Source: a virus
DNA length: 61,950 nt
Direction: 5' to 3' (one strand)
IMG/VR virus record: IMGVR_UViG_3300034407_003836
Location: 1-61,950 of that record
Shown here: piece after piece, positions 39,042 through 49,983 of the stretch
How positions within the stretch are numbered: position 1 is the stretch's first letter
Layout of the letters: every line of letters begins with the position of its first letter
Position numbers and translations under genes: made by a program
Notes under the pieces: model-generated
The model's input: only the letters and a program-made list of their open reading frames with translations
The model's database searches: none
What the model was told of the DNA's origin: nothing

Positions 39042-41426
39042 ATGTCCGTAGAGAACAAAAGTCAAAAAGCTACCGTGCTTGAATTATTTCAAAAGATGCA
39101 CGAAGAGAAAAGTTATAACACCAATGCTTATAGTCTTACAAACCCAAAAGACTCTGGTGAAACTTTCAAGGAAATACAGCAAGAAAGAAATTCAACAGAT
39201 AGCTTTGCAGGGCGCACTTGGTTCCCAGCTATGGTGGTTCATAATTTAGAAAGTAAAGTCAGAACACCCTCAATAGGTGATAGAGAATTGATCGGTGGTC
39301 ATAAACTTGTATACACCGCAACAGGTGATAAATCTATATCCGTCAGATGCTTAGTACCAGGGATGGTCCTACGCCACCCTACATCAATTGATGATTCAAT
39401 TATCAAACAATATCCCAGATTTACATGCGATCTAAACACAATCAATTCGATCCCACCAGTTGGTTCAATTTTGATGGTAATGTGGAATGATAAAAACATA
39501 AGAAACGGTGGTATCATACTCGGATATGCTCTAGGCGGGCAAAAACAACAAGATGATTTTAGTATATTTACGGCGGCAGAATCTTGCGGCGAAGTAGTGC
39601 CAAACAAGATGAAAACAACTCATGCAGCAGGAGAGTCGCTACCAGCAAATAATATAGCGCAACAAGCTGAAATAAAAGTAGAGAACACTACCCCTGACCC
39701 AAAAGAGGTAGAGTCCTTAGCTAGCGCCGCCGCCCCAAATAGCCGATGGACAACAACTGATCAGCCACCACCAGGCTCTTCTGCTCCAGTAAAAGCTGAA
39801 ACAAAAAAGAATCCTCAAACTCCAGCAGAGGTGCCAAAAACAATAGAGCCCGCACCTAAGCAGCCAAGTTATGAGATAATATGTAATAAATCATACCAGC
39901 TTAGCGAGACTACTGAAGAAGGAAATGGCGTATCCCCTAATCACGAGCAGTCAAGAAGGGGAGACACATCAAATAAATTTTGTAGAGTAGAAGAGTTAGC
40001 AAAGAGGGTAGGGATACCACCAAGATTATTATTAGCATTTATGGAAGTAGAAAGTAAAGGTAATGCCCGTGCTGTAAGGTTTGAACCACATATATTTGTA
40101 GGCGGAATAAGATCACGAAATATCGATAAAGCAAGACCAGATCTAATAAATAAAGTACCCTGGACTCCTCGTAATCCAAAACCACCAGCAAGTAAAGATA
40201 GAGCATGGTATATTTCCAGAGTGAATAAGGAAACTAATAGAGCCGCTTTCAACAAGGCATATGCTTTAGACCCAGTAGCTGCTATTCAATCAACTTCATT
40301 CGGTCAATTTCAGGTCATGGGTCGAAATTTGCTTAAGGAGTTTAAGAATAACCCTGTATCAGCCATGCAAGCTTATGATAGCGATCCTGAGGCTGTCTCG
40401 GATAGACTTCTTATAACATGGATTGAGGGTAGTTATCATTGGCGTCGTGTCGCAAAAGCAGGAGCTAGAACAGGAAACTATGATTTTATCAAATTAGCAA
40501 CTTATTATAACGGTCGTGGTCAAGCTGAAAAATACGGTAATTTACTGAAGGAAGCTTACGATAGACTTGAGGGAACAGATATACTTTGTCGAGACAACAT
40601 ACCAGTTGGCAATCCTCGACCTGCCCCGCCACCCCCAGAAGAGGACGGACTTACGCTCGATTCCTGGGTTAGGGGTAAATTTAAAGGCGCAATCCCAGCT
40701 ATTGAAATAATTAAGGATGGTCCCGTTAGATCTGCTAAGGGAAAAAAAGGCTTAATAGCAAAAAGCTTAGAAGAGCCGATCAAAAATATGATAGCAGCAT
40801 ATAAAAAAGATGTTCCTAATGGACCAGCGTTACAAATAAATTCTACATATAGATCATATGATGTACAGCTTAAAGCCAGAAGAGACCTTCTAAAGCCTAA
40901 ATGGAGAGAAGAGTACAACCGCCGTGGCGGCGAAGGCAATGCTGCCGCTGAAAAATGGTTAGCCAGCCGATCACCGCAAAGAAAATATTTTAGAATACCT
41001 GTGGCTAGACCTGGTTACTCTAATCACAACTCTGGCATAGCGGTAGATTTCCAAACATCTGCTGGCGGCGGCATGGCTTTCAAGCGAAAAAAATCAACAT
41101 ATAAAGAAGACAGGTTTTATGATCATAGAGCAAAAACCAGAAGATATAAAGGAAAGCAGGCGCATAACTGGCAAGGCACTAAAAATGATGAGGTTCAGCC
41201 GTGGAAATGGATGGCAGAAAATGCACACAGGTATGGATTCATAAGAACTGTAACGTCAGAACGATGGCACTTTGTTTATGTGGGATCAAGCGCACCATCA
41301 AAGAGATTCTCTAAGGTTAAGAAAAGCCATGGTAGCTGGGATGGTTTAGCAGGAGTGGTGCCTGATAAAGAACAGGCACGTCGAAGGCGAGCAGAACAAG
41401 CTCGACGAAGAAGTCAAGGGAGTTAA
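39042..41426 (+). CDS. Baseplate hub protein with muramidase and VanY-type peptidase domains
   Basis: 794 aa. Residues 50-170 (TWFPAMVVHNLES...RHPTSIDD...PPVGSILMVMWND...GIILGY) resemble an OB-fold hub. A Pro/Ala/Thr-rich linker follows. Residues 310-520 look like an N-acetylmuramidase: RVGIPPRLLLAFMEVESKGN (Glu335/337), EPHIFVGG, IQSTSFGQFQVMG. Residues 600-750 look like a D-Ala-D-Ala carboxypeptidase/L-Ala-D-Glu peptidase of the VanY type: STYRSYDVQLKARR, YSNHNSGIAVDF, ERWHFVYVG, with His/Asp/His zinc ligands. It would cut both glycan and peptide of the wall during DNA injection. The C-terminus is Arg-rich. Confidence 0.75.
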   Translation: MSVENKSQKATVLELFQKMHEEKSYNTNAYSLTNPKDSGETFKEIQQERNSTDSFAGRTWFPAMVVHNLESKVRTPSIGDRELIGGHKLVYTATGDKSISVRCLVPGMVLRHPTSIDDSIIKQYPRFTCDLNTINSIPPVGSILMVMWNDKNIRNGGIILGYALGGQKQQDDFSIFTAAESCGEVVPNKMKTTHAAGESLPANNIAQQAEIKVENTTPDPKEVESLASAAAPNSRWTTTDQPPPGSSAPVKAETKKNPQTPAEVPKTIEPAPKQPSYEIICNKSYQLSETTEEGNGVSPNHEQSRRGDTSNKFCRVEELAKRVGIPPRLLLAFMEVESKGNARAVRFEPHIFVGGIRSRNIDKARPDLINKVPWTPRNPKPPASKDRAWYISRVNKETNRAAFNKAYALDPVAAIQSTSFGQFQVMGRNLLKEFKNNPVSAMQAYDSDPEAVSDRLLITWIEGSYHWRRVAKAGARTGNYDFIKLATYYNGRGQAEKYGNLLKEAYDRLEGTDILCRDNIPVGNPRPAPPPPEEDGLTLDSWVRGKFKGAIPAIEIIKDGPVRSAKGKKGLIAKSLEEPIKNMIAAYKKDVPNGPALQINSTYRSYDVQLKARRDLLKPKWREEYNRRGGEGNAAAEKWLASRSPQRKYFRIPVARPGYSNHNSGIAVDFQTSAGGGMAFKRKKSTYKEDRFYDHRAKTRRYKGKQAHNWQGTKNDEVQPWKWMAENAHRYGFIRTVTSERWHFVYVGSSAPSKRFSKVKKSHGSWDGLAGVVPDKEQARRRRAEQARRRSQGS

Positions 41427-41428
41427 TA

Positions 41429-42349
41429 ATGGCAGGCGGTACAAGAATAAAAGCTGTAGACCAAACAGGTGTTTCAGGCGATAGAAATAAAGTAAAACAG
41501 GGACCAGGCAATAAATCTCTCGGCGGGTCAAATTCTAGATTAGTAGAACCACATGGAAACTACAATCAGGTAGATTCTGAAACAATATACCAAGGAGAGA
41601 ACAACAACTTTATAATTCTTGGACGTGATCGCCCGAGTGACCCAAACAGTGGTTATGGTGGTAAGGGACACTCACACACTTCAACCATTAGAATAGTGGC
41701 AGGTTTGCATGGAAGGAATGTAAAAGAAGAAAAAATCATTTCTGAAAACCCACGCAAGACAGAACCCCAATTTTTGAACCCCGATCCTGTTCTAGACGCT
41801 GCTACCATATATTTGTCTCAAAAAACAGATATAGATAGGAATTTTCATATAAACACAGGTGGTCGATATGGTGCCCCTAAAGGTCGATCCGCAGCCCTCA
41901 TGAAAGCAGATTGTATTAGGCTTGTTGGTCGTGAGGGTGTTAAGATAATTACTGGGACCGATAAAAAGAATTCACTGGGCAAACCAATCACAAAACCAAT
42001 TGGTATTGAGCTAATAGCAGGTAACGATACATCGGATATGCAACCAATAGCAAAAGGTAAAAGCGTGGTCAAAGCCTTTGAAGATATGACTGAATTAGTG
42101 AAACAGCTTAGTATGATTGTAGAGAAGCAGGGTATTGCGATTAATGCACTGGCTGCTGGCGGAATCCCAACTCCTTTTGGTATAGCAGCATACCCTCTCC
42201 TGCCAGTTGGTGCAGCAACTGCGCTTACGTTTAATACTATTGCTATGTCATTTATTGCAACCTTTCAAGGAAACCTGGCTAACTTCAAAGAGTTGAAACT
42301 AAAATACGATAAAAACAAAATCTATAGTAGATATAATATGACAAACTAG
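41429..42349 (+). CDS. Baseplate protein, spike/hub-associated
   Basis: 306 aa. Begins MAGGTRIKAVDQTG; the middle (AATIYLSQKTDIDRNFHINTGGRYGAPKGRSAALMKADCIRLVGREGVKII) is a beta-helical/OB pattern seen in phage baseplate and spike-accessory proteins. Contains a hydrophobic C-terminal segment (PFGIAAYPLLPVGAATALTFNTIAMSFIATF) of uncertain role. Two bases separate it from the hub gene, and the large tail gene follows. The function follows from context and pattern. Confidence 0.55.
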   Translation: MAGGTRIKAVDQTGVSGDRNKVKQGPGNKSLGGSNSRLVEPHGNYNQVDSETIYQGENNNFIILGRDRPSDPNSGYGGKGHSHTSTIRIVAGLHGRNVKEEKIISENPRKTEPQFLNPDPVLDAATIYLSQKTDIDRNFHINTGGRYGAPKGRSAALMKADCIRLVGREGVKIITGTDKKNSLGKPITKPIGIELIAGNDTSDMQPIAKGKSVVKAFEDMTELVKQLSMIVEKQGIAINALAAGGIPTPFGIAAYPLLPVGAATALTFNTIAMSFIATFQGNLANFKELKLKYDKNKIYSRYNMTN

Positions 42350-42358
42350 GAAATATAG

Positions 42359-45300
42359 ATGGCACACAGTTTTGAGGACCTATACAATTTATACAGAAAT
42401 CAGCCAGATGGACCTGATGCTGAGATTGCCTATTTTAGGCAAAATGGTATAAGACAAATAAATGTAAATGTTCGTGATGACCAAGCAACGGTGGTCATGA
42501 TTGATGCTAACGGGCAAACTCACAGAGCTACAGGCAGAGTGCCTCAAGAAGAGGTGCCACCTCAAGCAGCACAAGAAGATCTTGGGTATGAGGGGAAGAT
42601 TACATCAGACCCTTTATCTGTTGAGGAAAGATCGATCATAGACCCCAATCCAGATATAGCCATATTTACAAATCAAGATGCATTTCATGGAAGTTACCCA
42701 GAAGATCGCCTACAGGAGTTAGGGATAACAAATCAAGGCACATGGTTCAATACATATAGGGAAGGATTGAGATATCGTTATAACCCCCCAAGCGAAGATA
42801 TAAATAATCCAACCTCGCCTGAAGACGCCGCTCGGATAACGGAGACATCAAAGTTAAAGTTTAAGTATAAACTTATAAAACAGCAAGCTACTAAATTAGC
42901 ACCAATGTCTTTCCCATTCACAGTGGAAACAAGAGGGGCTAACAGGGTGCCGTTTAATCGTGCTTTCCCACCAGTTAAGGTTGAATTTACTCTATTGGAT
43001 GCAATTTATTTTGCCACTCTACATCCTCATATAATAGCAGGGTTCACAGTAGAAAGTAGAGGTTTCCTGTTTAGAGAAACAAAATATAAATTTCTATATC
43101 TGGAAAAAACCTCTACAGAGGATGAACCAGGCACTAGACTAGCAAGAGAAATAATGGTTGGTAGGGGCATGTACACGCAAACTGCAACTGCATCTACAAG
43201 AAAACCAGTTATGCCTTTAACTGCCCAGACTATCCCTACTAAGGCAGAACAAAAGGAATTGGACAGCACAACTGCATCCCTATCAGCACAAGAAAATCAA
43301 GAAAAACAAAAACAAGCAGAGCGTAGGTCTGCGGGAACAAGCAGAAACGCATCACTCCAAATGGATGGGACTAAGCCTCTTGGTAGGCAGGTATTATATG
43401 CAAAAATATTGGAAGACGGAGCAGTTTGGGTATCACAGTTACCTAATGCGAAGCCTAGCGCAGATCCAAGTGTAGGGGAAACATCCTTAGCTAGCAGCAT
43501 AACTAATAGTCATTTGAATAGGATAGTGCAAGCCGCAGGTGACGACGGATTACTGGATGATGAGAACGATGGAAAATGGTCAAATATAAATGAGTACACA
43601 GGTGATTTTTATGATACTACCACCGACCCTGGTAGAGAGAAATTTGCTTACGAAATAAAAAAGGTCGGCAATACTGTTTATATACAGAAGCTAGAAAAAG
43701 TTCAAAATGTAACACCTACTGAACAGAAACAAGAAGCGGACGCCAGTGCTATAACTTCCAACAACAGAACAGAAGATGCATATAACTATGATGACTGGAC
43801 AACCAATATTAACTCTGATAGAGGCGTCCCCAATTCTTATTACAACCCCAGGTACCCTGAGTCAGTTGCTGTAGCCAAGGATGAAGGTTCTTATTTTGTG
43901 GTGATGAAAGCCCCCGCAGATGTTGAGGATAGTTTAGATTATCGAGCCGAAGAAGCTGAGCTAAAGGAATTGATGTATCGTGCTTTGTGCAACCACCTAA
44001 ACAAGCCGATAACTGATATGCCTAGCACTCTGAGCCATGAGATGAAGACTCACTTTGACCCAAGGCCAAATTCAGCGCCACTTATAGCCTTGATAATAAA
44101 GAAGACAGAATTTGATAAGTCAGCAGCATCTGGCAATATTAAAACTGATCTAGATGAACTAACCCTCCAGAGGGCTATATTGACCAGTCAAAAAAGGTCA
44201 GAAAAAAATATATCTTTTACTTTAGAAAAGATGGACCCTTTATTCGAGACAGCTTCGCACATTGTTAGAAAATATGCACGCATTGTTGCTGGACAGGGAT
44301 TGGGCTCGGCTGATATAGGAGTCAATTTATATAAGCAATATATGGCTCTATCTAAGTTTACTAGTAAGGTAAGATCAGCTTTAGCCCACAATGGTGTATA
44401 TCCAGATGCAAGTGACCAAATAGAAATAGGATTTACAAACGATTATCAAATGCTGCACATTATACATAAATCTAGGATGTATTTCAGTGGCTTTAAGAGG
44501 GCAACAATAGATAATGAAATAGCTGTTACTTTGGAAATAGATTCTATACAAGACCAACCAGAGGGACAGTTTCCATCACAATTAGAGAGCGACAAAAACT
44601 ATTTTAGGATCTACAAGCAGACTGAATTTGGGTATGTGTTTTTTGCAGAGGAGATAGTAAAAAACAACCCACCAAATGCTAGCGATCGAAAACTCACACC
44701 GTGGGTAGACTTTGTTCGACTTTATACATACCCTGCACCAACTATCAACCCAACTAAAGTTAACAATAAAAATAAACTTACCGATGACGGGGATGACCAG
44801 ATACCATCTCAAAGCCTAACAGATACGGGATCAGAGATTGAATCTGATGATATTATAGGGAGTTCGCAGGTAGCATATGTAGATAAATCAGCGAGTAAGC
44901 CTGGCACACAGATAAGGACAGTAACACAGTCTCAAAAAGAATCTGAAGCCATCAATATTCGATCCTTCATTGAGAAGAAACAGAAAATAGAAAGAAAGGC
45001 AAAATCTTTAGAGCCGCTAGTAGAAGATGCAGTCATGAACTGTGGTAATTTACCACAATTACTAGATCAGATCAAGGAGTTATCTGATTTGTTTGATTTG
45101 GTATTAGATCAAATTTCATTAGATGAACTGTTTGCAGCCCTACGAGATTCGCTCCTGCAAGATTTGCAAAAATTATTTGCTATGAAAGATTTAGCAGAAG
45201 GCTACACGCCAGGAGCTTTCGCAGGCGCTGGAGATCAAGGAGAAGGTCTTGATACCACTCTTTCTACAAGAGCATCAAAACTTGTTTGCGCTCCTTCTTC

Positions 45301-47758
45301 TGAGTTTGAGGACTTTTTACAAAACGACCTGGCTTGTGCCTTAGACCAAATCGGTGATTCATTGAAGAACCAACTCCTTGGTCGAGACTTGAACAATTTA
45401 CCACTTGATCAGCTAGTTGAGGATAGGATTCGCAATCTATTCGGGATAAGCATACCCTTCATACCTATTGAGGGTATTTTATCATTTATACTAAAAATAG
45501 TATCCGAAATACTCAAAGAAGCCCTAAGACAAGTTTTGGTAGCTTTAGTGCAAGAGGCACTTGAAAAATATTTAGACTGTGAAAATATTCCACTTCTCGA
45601 TGATAACATCGCTAAACTGGGAGATATAAAAAATCCCGCACAACTATTGGAGTATGGTAAATCTCGCCTGGGTGATCTAATCGGAGACATAGATCTTAAC
45701 AAGCTTGTTGATGAGCTTGGGATAGAGTTACCCCTAGAACAGCTTCAAGAAGTATTTGAGAAAGTGTCAGATTGCCTAAACTCCATGGAAATGTTAGCTC
45801 TATTATCAGGCAACGCAGGTCCGTTGATAATGCAACTTGTGCGTGAGCAATTCGGTGGACTTTTGCTAGATGATCAAATAGATTTATTATTTGACAAAAT
45901 TGGTGACAATGTATCAGATGAAATAAAGAATGGTATAGTGCCAGAGGAATTTTATGTTGACTACTGTAATAAGGCAGACTATGTTAGGGCAGCTAGCAAG
46001 GCTTTAGATCTGCTAAGAGACAAGGGTCTTACAGACGAGCAAATTAAAAATCAAGCTGATGAGGAGATTAAGAGAGCAGCAGATAAAATAAAATCAATGT
46101 GTGATTTTGAAAACCTAGCCAACAATGCTTTGATAAATGCTCTTAATAACATAAAAGCACCTGATGCTATTGTAGACCTTCAGAGCAAAGCATCCTCCAA
46201 TATTGCAGCAATAGCGCAAGCAGGGATTAAAGCAGAGGCAAAACCTTTCATCCTCGGTCGCACACCTCCCAAATATGGCGGTTTCAATCTTGGTTCACTT
46301 GCTCCTCTGATTCCATTTCCCGATCCAACATATGGATCAGAACAATTAGTTCGTGTGTCAGACGATCGTAATTTAGCCTTGAAAGGTTCGGGCGGCAAAA
46401 CCGCAGAGCGTGTAGAGGTTAGCTATAATTCAGAACACGATGAATATCGGATTGGTAATCTTAGAATAGTTGTTTCTACTCCAACATCTGATGCTGATCG
46501 GGGTCCAACAGAACAAGCTGTAGGAATAAATGATGAGATACAGGAAAAGCCAAATGACATAGTAACAATTATAGTCCATGACATAAAGCCTGACAATCAA
46601 GGCGTTCGCCGTGAAACCTATGTTGACGAGTTTGGTCAGTTTATAGAAAGCAAAAAAGAAGAATTAGAGCAAGATAGAAATGTTTTAGTGTTTTTACAAA
46701 CTCAGCCTGACAGGAATTATAGCCGCCCAACCCACAGCCGACTGCCAAGATTTATCAACCGCCCAAGGGAACTGGGTGAATTCTTAAATCTGTTTTTATC
46801 CGCACATCAAGAAAACATATATGGATTTGGCATAACAAGTGATCAAATAGAAGAGGCGTATATAGTTGGCAGTGAAGAAGATGGGGAAGCAGCATATCTA
46901 AGAGCGCCCGAATCACATGAGGCGGGCAAGTACCCCTATCCTTTGATGGAGAATTTGGTAATCGACCGTGGTAATGATATGGAAATATTCAATGCTTTTT
47001 TTAGAAAAGATGATATCAATCTCAAGAAAAACCCAAGACAAGATTATTTTGAGTCTGGGATATTCAATGCAGGGAAGGCATACGAGAAGCTTTATGCCGA
47101 TTTACAGGAAGAGCCTACATTGGTCAACGCAGGACCAAACTTTGAGAAAAAGGTAAAGAGAACAACTGCTACTGTTGGCATAGGCGCACGACTAATGCCA
47201 TTCTTTTGTGCGATATGGCCTTTGTTCAACGCCCCAAGCGGACAAAGAATCAGGTTTGCATCCAAGGGAGAGGGTCAATATGATGACCGCATCTTTAGGG
47301 AGATTATAGAAAATTACCTTACAAGGAAAATAACTTTTCAACTTGAGAATCTAGGTGTCTTAGACATGTATAATAAGGTATTAGCAGAGGACGATTTTGA
47401 GATCGCCGATGTTGTTTCAGTGTTTCTGGATGGTATATTTGTAGATAATCCCGATGAATCTAACAAAGTTTTATATGAAGCAATAAACTTCAACGACAGC
47501 ATTCCAACAAGCGGACAGGGTTCCACCAGCCAACATTTTGTTTTAAATGTCTTGGGCACTCAGGACGGAGTTAGTAATTATAATGCAGTTCGGGATAATA
47601 TTTCTCGGAGCGTATATCCTGTCGAACCTCTTCTGGCGGTATCAACTATTTACTTAGAGACCTCTTGTAATGCAACTGGTTTATTGGGAACTTCATTTGT
47701 AAAGTCTTCAATAGATGCAGATCAATTACTTAGGAAGTTTTTTGATCCATTAATTTAG
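42359..47758 (+). CDS. Large baseplate/tail structural protein
   Basis: 1799 aa. No enzymatic motif recognised. Features: Gln/Glu/Ala-rich segments, an extended middle with amphipathic helices (LFDLVLDQISLDELFAALRD, about residues 910-940; further Leu-rich helices at 1040-1120 containing five Cys), and a C-terminal part ending with DADQLLRKFFDPLI. Placement between hub/spike and gp25/gp6 genes points to a baseplate or inner tail role. Size and helix content would also suit an injected protein. Codon use resembles its neighbours. Confidence 0.6.
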   Translation: MAHSFEDLYNLYRNQPDGPDAEIAYFRQNGIRQINVNVRDDQATVVMIDANGQTHRATGRVPQEEVPPQAAQEDLGYEGKITSDPLSVEERSIIDPNPDIAIFTNQDAFHGSYPEDRLQELGITNQGTWFNTYREGLRYRYNPPSEDINNPTSPEDAARITETSKLKFKYKLIKQQATKLAPMSFPFTVETRGANRVPFNRAFPPVKVEFTLLDAIYFATLHPHIIAGFTVESRGFLFRETKYKFLYLEKTSTEDEPGTRLAREIMVGRGMYTQTATASTRKPVMPLTAQTIPTKAEQKELDSTTASLSAQENQEKQKQAERRSAGTSRNASLQMDGTKPLGRQVLYAKILEDGAVWVSQLPNAKPSADPSVGETSLASSITNSHLNRIVQAAGDDGLLDDENDGKWSNINEYTGDFYDTTTDPGREKFAYEIKKVGNTVYIQKLEKVQNVTPTEQKQEADASAITSNNRTEDAYNYDDWTTNINSDRGVPNSYYNPRYPESVAVAKDEGSYFVVMKAPADVEDSLDYRAEEAELKELMYRALCNHLNKPITDMPSTLSHEMKTHFDPRPNSAPLIALIIKKTEFDKSAASGNIKTDLDELTLQRAILTSQKRSEKNISFTLEKMDPLFETASHIVRKYARIVAGQGLGSADIGVNLYKQYMALSKFTSKVRSALAHNGVYPDASDQIEIGFTNDYQMLHIIHKSRMYFSGFKRATIDNEIAVTLEIDSIQDQPEGQFPSQLESDKNYFRIYKQTEFGYVFFAEEIVKNNPPNASDRKLTPWVDFVRLYTYPAPTINPTKVNNKNKLTDDGDDQIPSQSLTDTGSEIESDDIIGSSQVAYVDKSASKPGTQIRTVTQSQKESEAINIRSFIEKKQKIERKAKSLEPLVEDAVMNCGNLPQLLDQIKELSDLFDLVLDQISLDELFAALRDSLLQDLQKLFAMKDLAEGYTPGAFAGAGDQGEGLDTTLSTRASKLVCAPSSEFEDFLQNDLACALDQIGDSLKNQLLGRDLNNLPLDQLVEDRIRNLFGISIPFIPIEGILSFILKIVSEILKEALRQVLVALVQEALEKYLDCENIPLLDDNIAKLGDIKNPAQLLEYGKSRLGDLIGDIDLNKLVDELGIELPLEQLQEVFEKVSDCLNSMEMLALLSGNAGPLIMQLVREQFGGLLLDDQIDLLFDKIGDNVSDEIKNGIVPEEFYVDYCNKADYVRAASKALDLLRDKGLTDEQIKNQADEEIKRAADKIKSMCDFENLANNALINALNNIKAPDAIVDLQSKASSNIAAIAQAGIKAEAKPFILGRTPPKYGGFNLGSLAPLIPFPDPTYGSEQLVRVSDDRNLALKGSGGKTAERVEVSYNSEHDEYRIGNLRIVVSTPTSDADRGPTEQAVGINDEIQEKPNDIVTIIVHDIKPDNQGVRRETYVDEFGQFIESKKEELEQDRNVLVFLQTQPDRNYSRPTHSRLPRFINRPRELGEFLNLFLSAHQENIYGFGITSDQIEEAYIVGSEEDGEAAYLRAPESHEAGKYPYPLMENLVIDRGNDMEIFNAFFRKDDINLKKNPRQDYFESGIFNAGKAYEKLYADLQEEPTLVNAGPNFEKKVKRTTATVGIGARLMPFFCAIWPLFNAPSGQRIRFASKGEGQYDDRIFREIIENYLTRKITFQLENLGVLDMYNKVLAEDDFEIADVVSVFLDGIFVDNPDESNKVLYEAINFNDSIPTSGQGSTSQHFVLNVLGTQDGVSNYNAVRDNISRSVYPVEPLLAVSTIYLETSCNATGLLGTSFVKSSIDADQLLRKFFDPLI

Positions 47759-47769
47759 GAGAGTAAGTC

Positions 47770-48168
47770 TTGTCAAGAGTAGGTATTTCACCAGCGTTGC
47801 CTTTAGCATATACGAAAGAGGATGGACCATATGGTCTTAATAAAACCATTAGGGATTCAATTCAACAGAATTTTAAAAATATCCTCTTGACTAGTAAGGG
47901 TGAACGTGTAATGTTGCCCGATTTCGGCGTTGGTCTTAGATCTTTCTTGTTCAGTAATTTCACACCTTCATTGCTAGAGCGGATAAGAGCCGAAATAAAT
48001 AAACAAGTTGCGTTGTATCTTCCATTTATAGAGCTTACAGAAATTGAGTTTATATCTTCAACAGAAAGTGATCAGGTAGCACTGAACCAACTACAGATAC
48101 AAATAAGATATGAAATTACGCCTATAAATGAGTCGGATACACTTACTATATTTGAATCAATAAACTAA
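47770..48168 (+). CDS. 25: Baseplate wedge protein, gp25-like
   Basis: 132 aa, TTG start after AGGAG. KTIRDSIQQNFKNILLTSKGERVMLPDFGVGLRSFLFSNFTP is the gp25/lysozyme-like wedge signature (G-E-R-x-x-x-P-x-F-G-x-x-L). The C-terminal strands (ELTEIEFIS, LQIQIRYEI) complete the fold. gp25 bridges the inner baseplate to the sheath and is conserved in contractile tails and type VI secretion systems. Followed by the gp6-like gene. Confidence 0.9.
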   Translation: MSRVGISPALPLAYTKEDGPYGLNKTIRDSIQQNFKNILLTSKGERVMLPDFGVGLRSFLFSNFTPSLLERIRAEINKQVALYLPFIELTEIEFISSTESDQVALNQLQIQIRYEITPINESDTLTIFESIN

Positions 48169-48195
48169 ATATATTTTAGTAGGAGTTTATTATTA

Positions 48196-49983
48196 ATGGC
48201 TAAAAGACCAGTAAACTATATTAGCCGTGATTTTGAGAGCATCAAGCAATCATTAATAGATCATGCAAAACGTTATTATCCCGACACATTTAAGGACTTT
48301 AACGAAGCATCGTTCGGCTCCTTGATGTTAGATGCAGTATCCTATATTGGAGATAATTTATCCTTCTATGTTGATTATCAGGCAAATGAAAGTTTTCTTG
48401 ATAGCGCAATAGAGACAGATAATATTACTAGACTAGCCCGTCAGATGGGTTATAAACAGACTGGTACTACAGCAACAGAGGGGATTATAACTGTATATGT
48501 TTTAGTCCCAGCTTCAACAACTTCTAGGGGACCAAATATAGATTACATCCCAATCATGAAAAAAGGCACTACCTTCAACTCTGAGACTTCTGGCATTTTT
48601 ACACTACAGGAAGACATCGACTTTGCTGACCCAGCTAATGAAGTGGTAGTTGGTCGTGTCAATGAAGCCACAGGCGACCCCACATATTACGCAATAAAAT
48701 CTAAAGGGAAGATTATATCAGGTGAATTAAATCAGGAAACATTTGCCGTAGGGACCTTTACAAAATTCCTTCGCCTCAAAATGGATGGTCTGAATATTAG
48801 TGAAATAGTATCAATAAGAGACTCAGAGGGGAATGAATATTATCAAGTACCATACTTGTCGCAGAACGTGATATATGAGCAAATTGTTAACAATGCTTCA
48901 GATAAAAGCGTGGTACCATATAATCTAAGAATAAGACCAGTACCCAGAAGATTTATGACAGAGTTCATTGATGGCGAGGTGTTTTTACAGTTTGGATTTG
49001 GATCAGAAGGTAACCTGACTGGTGATTTGGTCGCAGATCCTGCTGATGTGGTGCTGGATGTACATGGTAGAAACTATGTAACAGATGATAGTTTTGACCC
49101 TAGTAATCTTATAAAAAATGACAAATTTGGTGTGGTGCCAACCGATACGATTTTGACAGTGATCTATCGATCCAACAGCACTACAACAGCAAATGCCAGC
49201 GTGAACACGGTGACCTCACCTTCGGCAGTAAACCTGGTGTACAAGTCTCTTAGTTCGCTCGACTCTACCGTCACTGATTTTATTGAGTCTTCAATTGAGA
49301 GCACAAATGAACAACCAATAATTGGTGACGTTACAGCACCAACCCAAGAAGAAATAAGAATGAGAGCTTTCGATTCCTATGCATCTCAAAATAGGGCGGT
49401 AACGAAACAAGATTATATTGCACTTTGTTACAGAATGCCAGGAAATTTTGGCTCTATCAAAAGAGCAGCCATAGCGCAAGATAGAGATTCTTTTAAGAGG
49501 AATCTAAATCTTTATGTTATATCGGAAGACCAGGATGGTAATTTTATAAATCCACCAACCTCATTGCTTAATAATTTAAAATCGTGGTTGAATCAATATA
49601 AAATGATCAATGACACGATAGACATTTTACCAGGCAAAATAGTCAATTTGCAGATAGATTTTGAGGTTGTTACAGATTTAGAATCAAATAGATTTGATGT
49701 AATAAATGAGTGCATCAATCGATTGAAAATTGATATGGCTGTCAAGAAAAATATTGGAGAGCCCTTTTACATAACTGAATTATTCAAGACACTTAATAGC
49801 GTCCCAGGTGTAGTAGATACCATATCTGTAAACGTGGATACTAAGACAGATGCAGGTTATAGTCAGTTTCCGTTTGACATAGAACTGAATACTAGTCCTG
49901 ATGGAAGGATCTTATACGCCCCTTCTACTGTGGTGTTTGAAATCAAAGCTCCAGACCAAGACATACAAGGGATCGCACGATAA
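48196..49983 (+). CDS. 6: Baseplate wedge protein, gp6/J-like
   Basis: 595 aa. VNYISRDFESIKQSLIDHAKRYYPDTFKDFNEASFGSLMLDAVSYIGDNLSFYVDYQANESFL is the conserved N-terminus of gp6-like wedge proteins. A J-type middle (LQFGFGSEGN; TQEEIRMRAFDSYASQNRAVTKQDY) follows; the C-terminal region is a strand-rich core-bundle part. It forms the inner ring of the baseplate. AGGAG before ATG 48196; TAATG coupling to the next gene. Confidence 0.88.
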   Translation: MAKRPVNYISRDFESIKQSLIDHAKRYYPDTFKDFNEASFGSLMLDAVSYIGDNLSFYVDYQANESFLDSAIETDNITRLARQMGYKQTGTTATEGIITVYVLVPASTTSRGPNIDYIPIMKKGTTFNSETSGIFTLQEDIDFADPANEVVVGRVNEATGDPTYYAIKSKGKIISGELNQETFAVGTFTKFLRLKMDGLNISEIVSIRDSEGNEYYQVPYLSQNVIYEQIVNNASDKSVVPYNLRIRPVPRRFMTEFIDGEVFLQFGFGSEGNLTGDLVADPADVVLDVHGRNYVTDDSFDPSNLIKNDKFGVVPTDTILTVIYRSNSTTTANASVNTVTSPSAVNLVYKSLSSLDSTVTDFIESSIESTNEQPIIGDVTAPTQEEIRMRAFDSYASQNRAVTKQDYIALCYRMPGNFGSIKRAAIAQDRDSFKRNLNLYVISEDQDGNFINPPTSLLNNLKSWLNQYKMINDTIDILPGKIVNLQIDFEVVTDLESNRFDVINECINRLKIDMAVKKNIGEPFYITELFKTLNSVPGVVDTISVNVDTKTDAGYSQFPFDIELNTSPDGRILYAPSTVVFEIKAPDQDIQGIAR

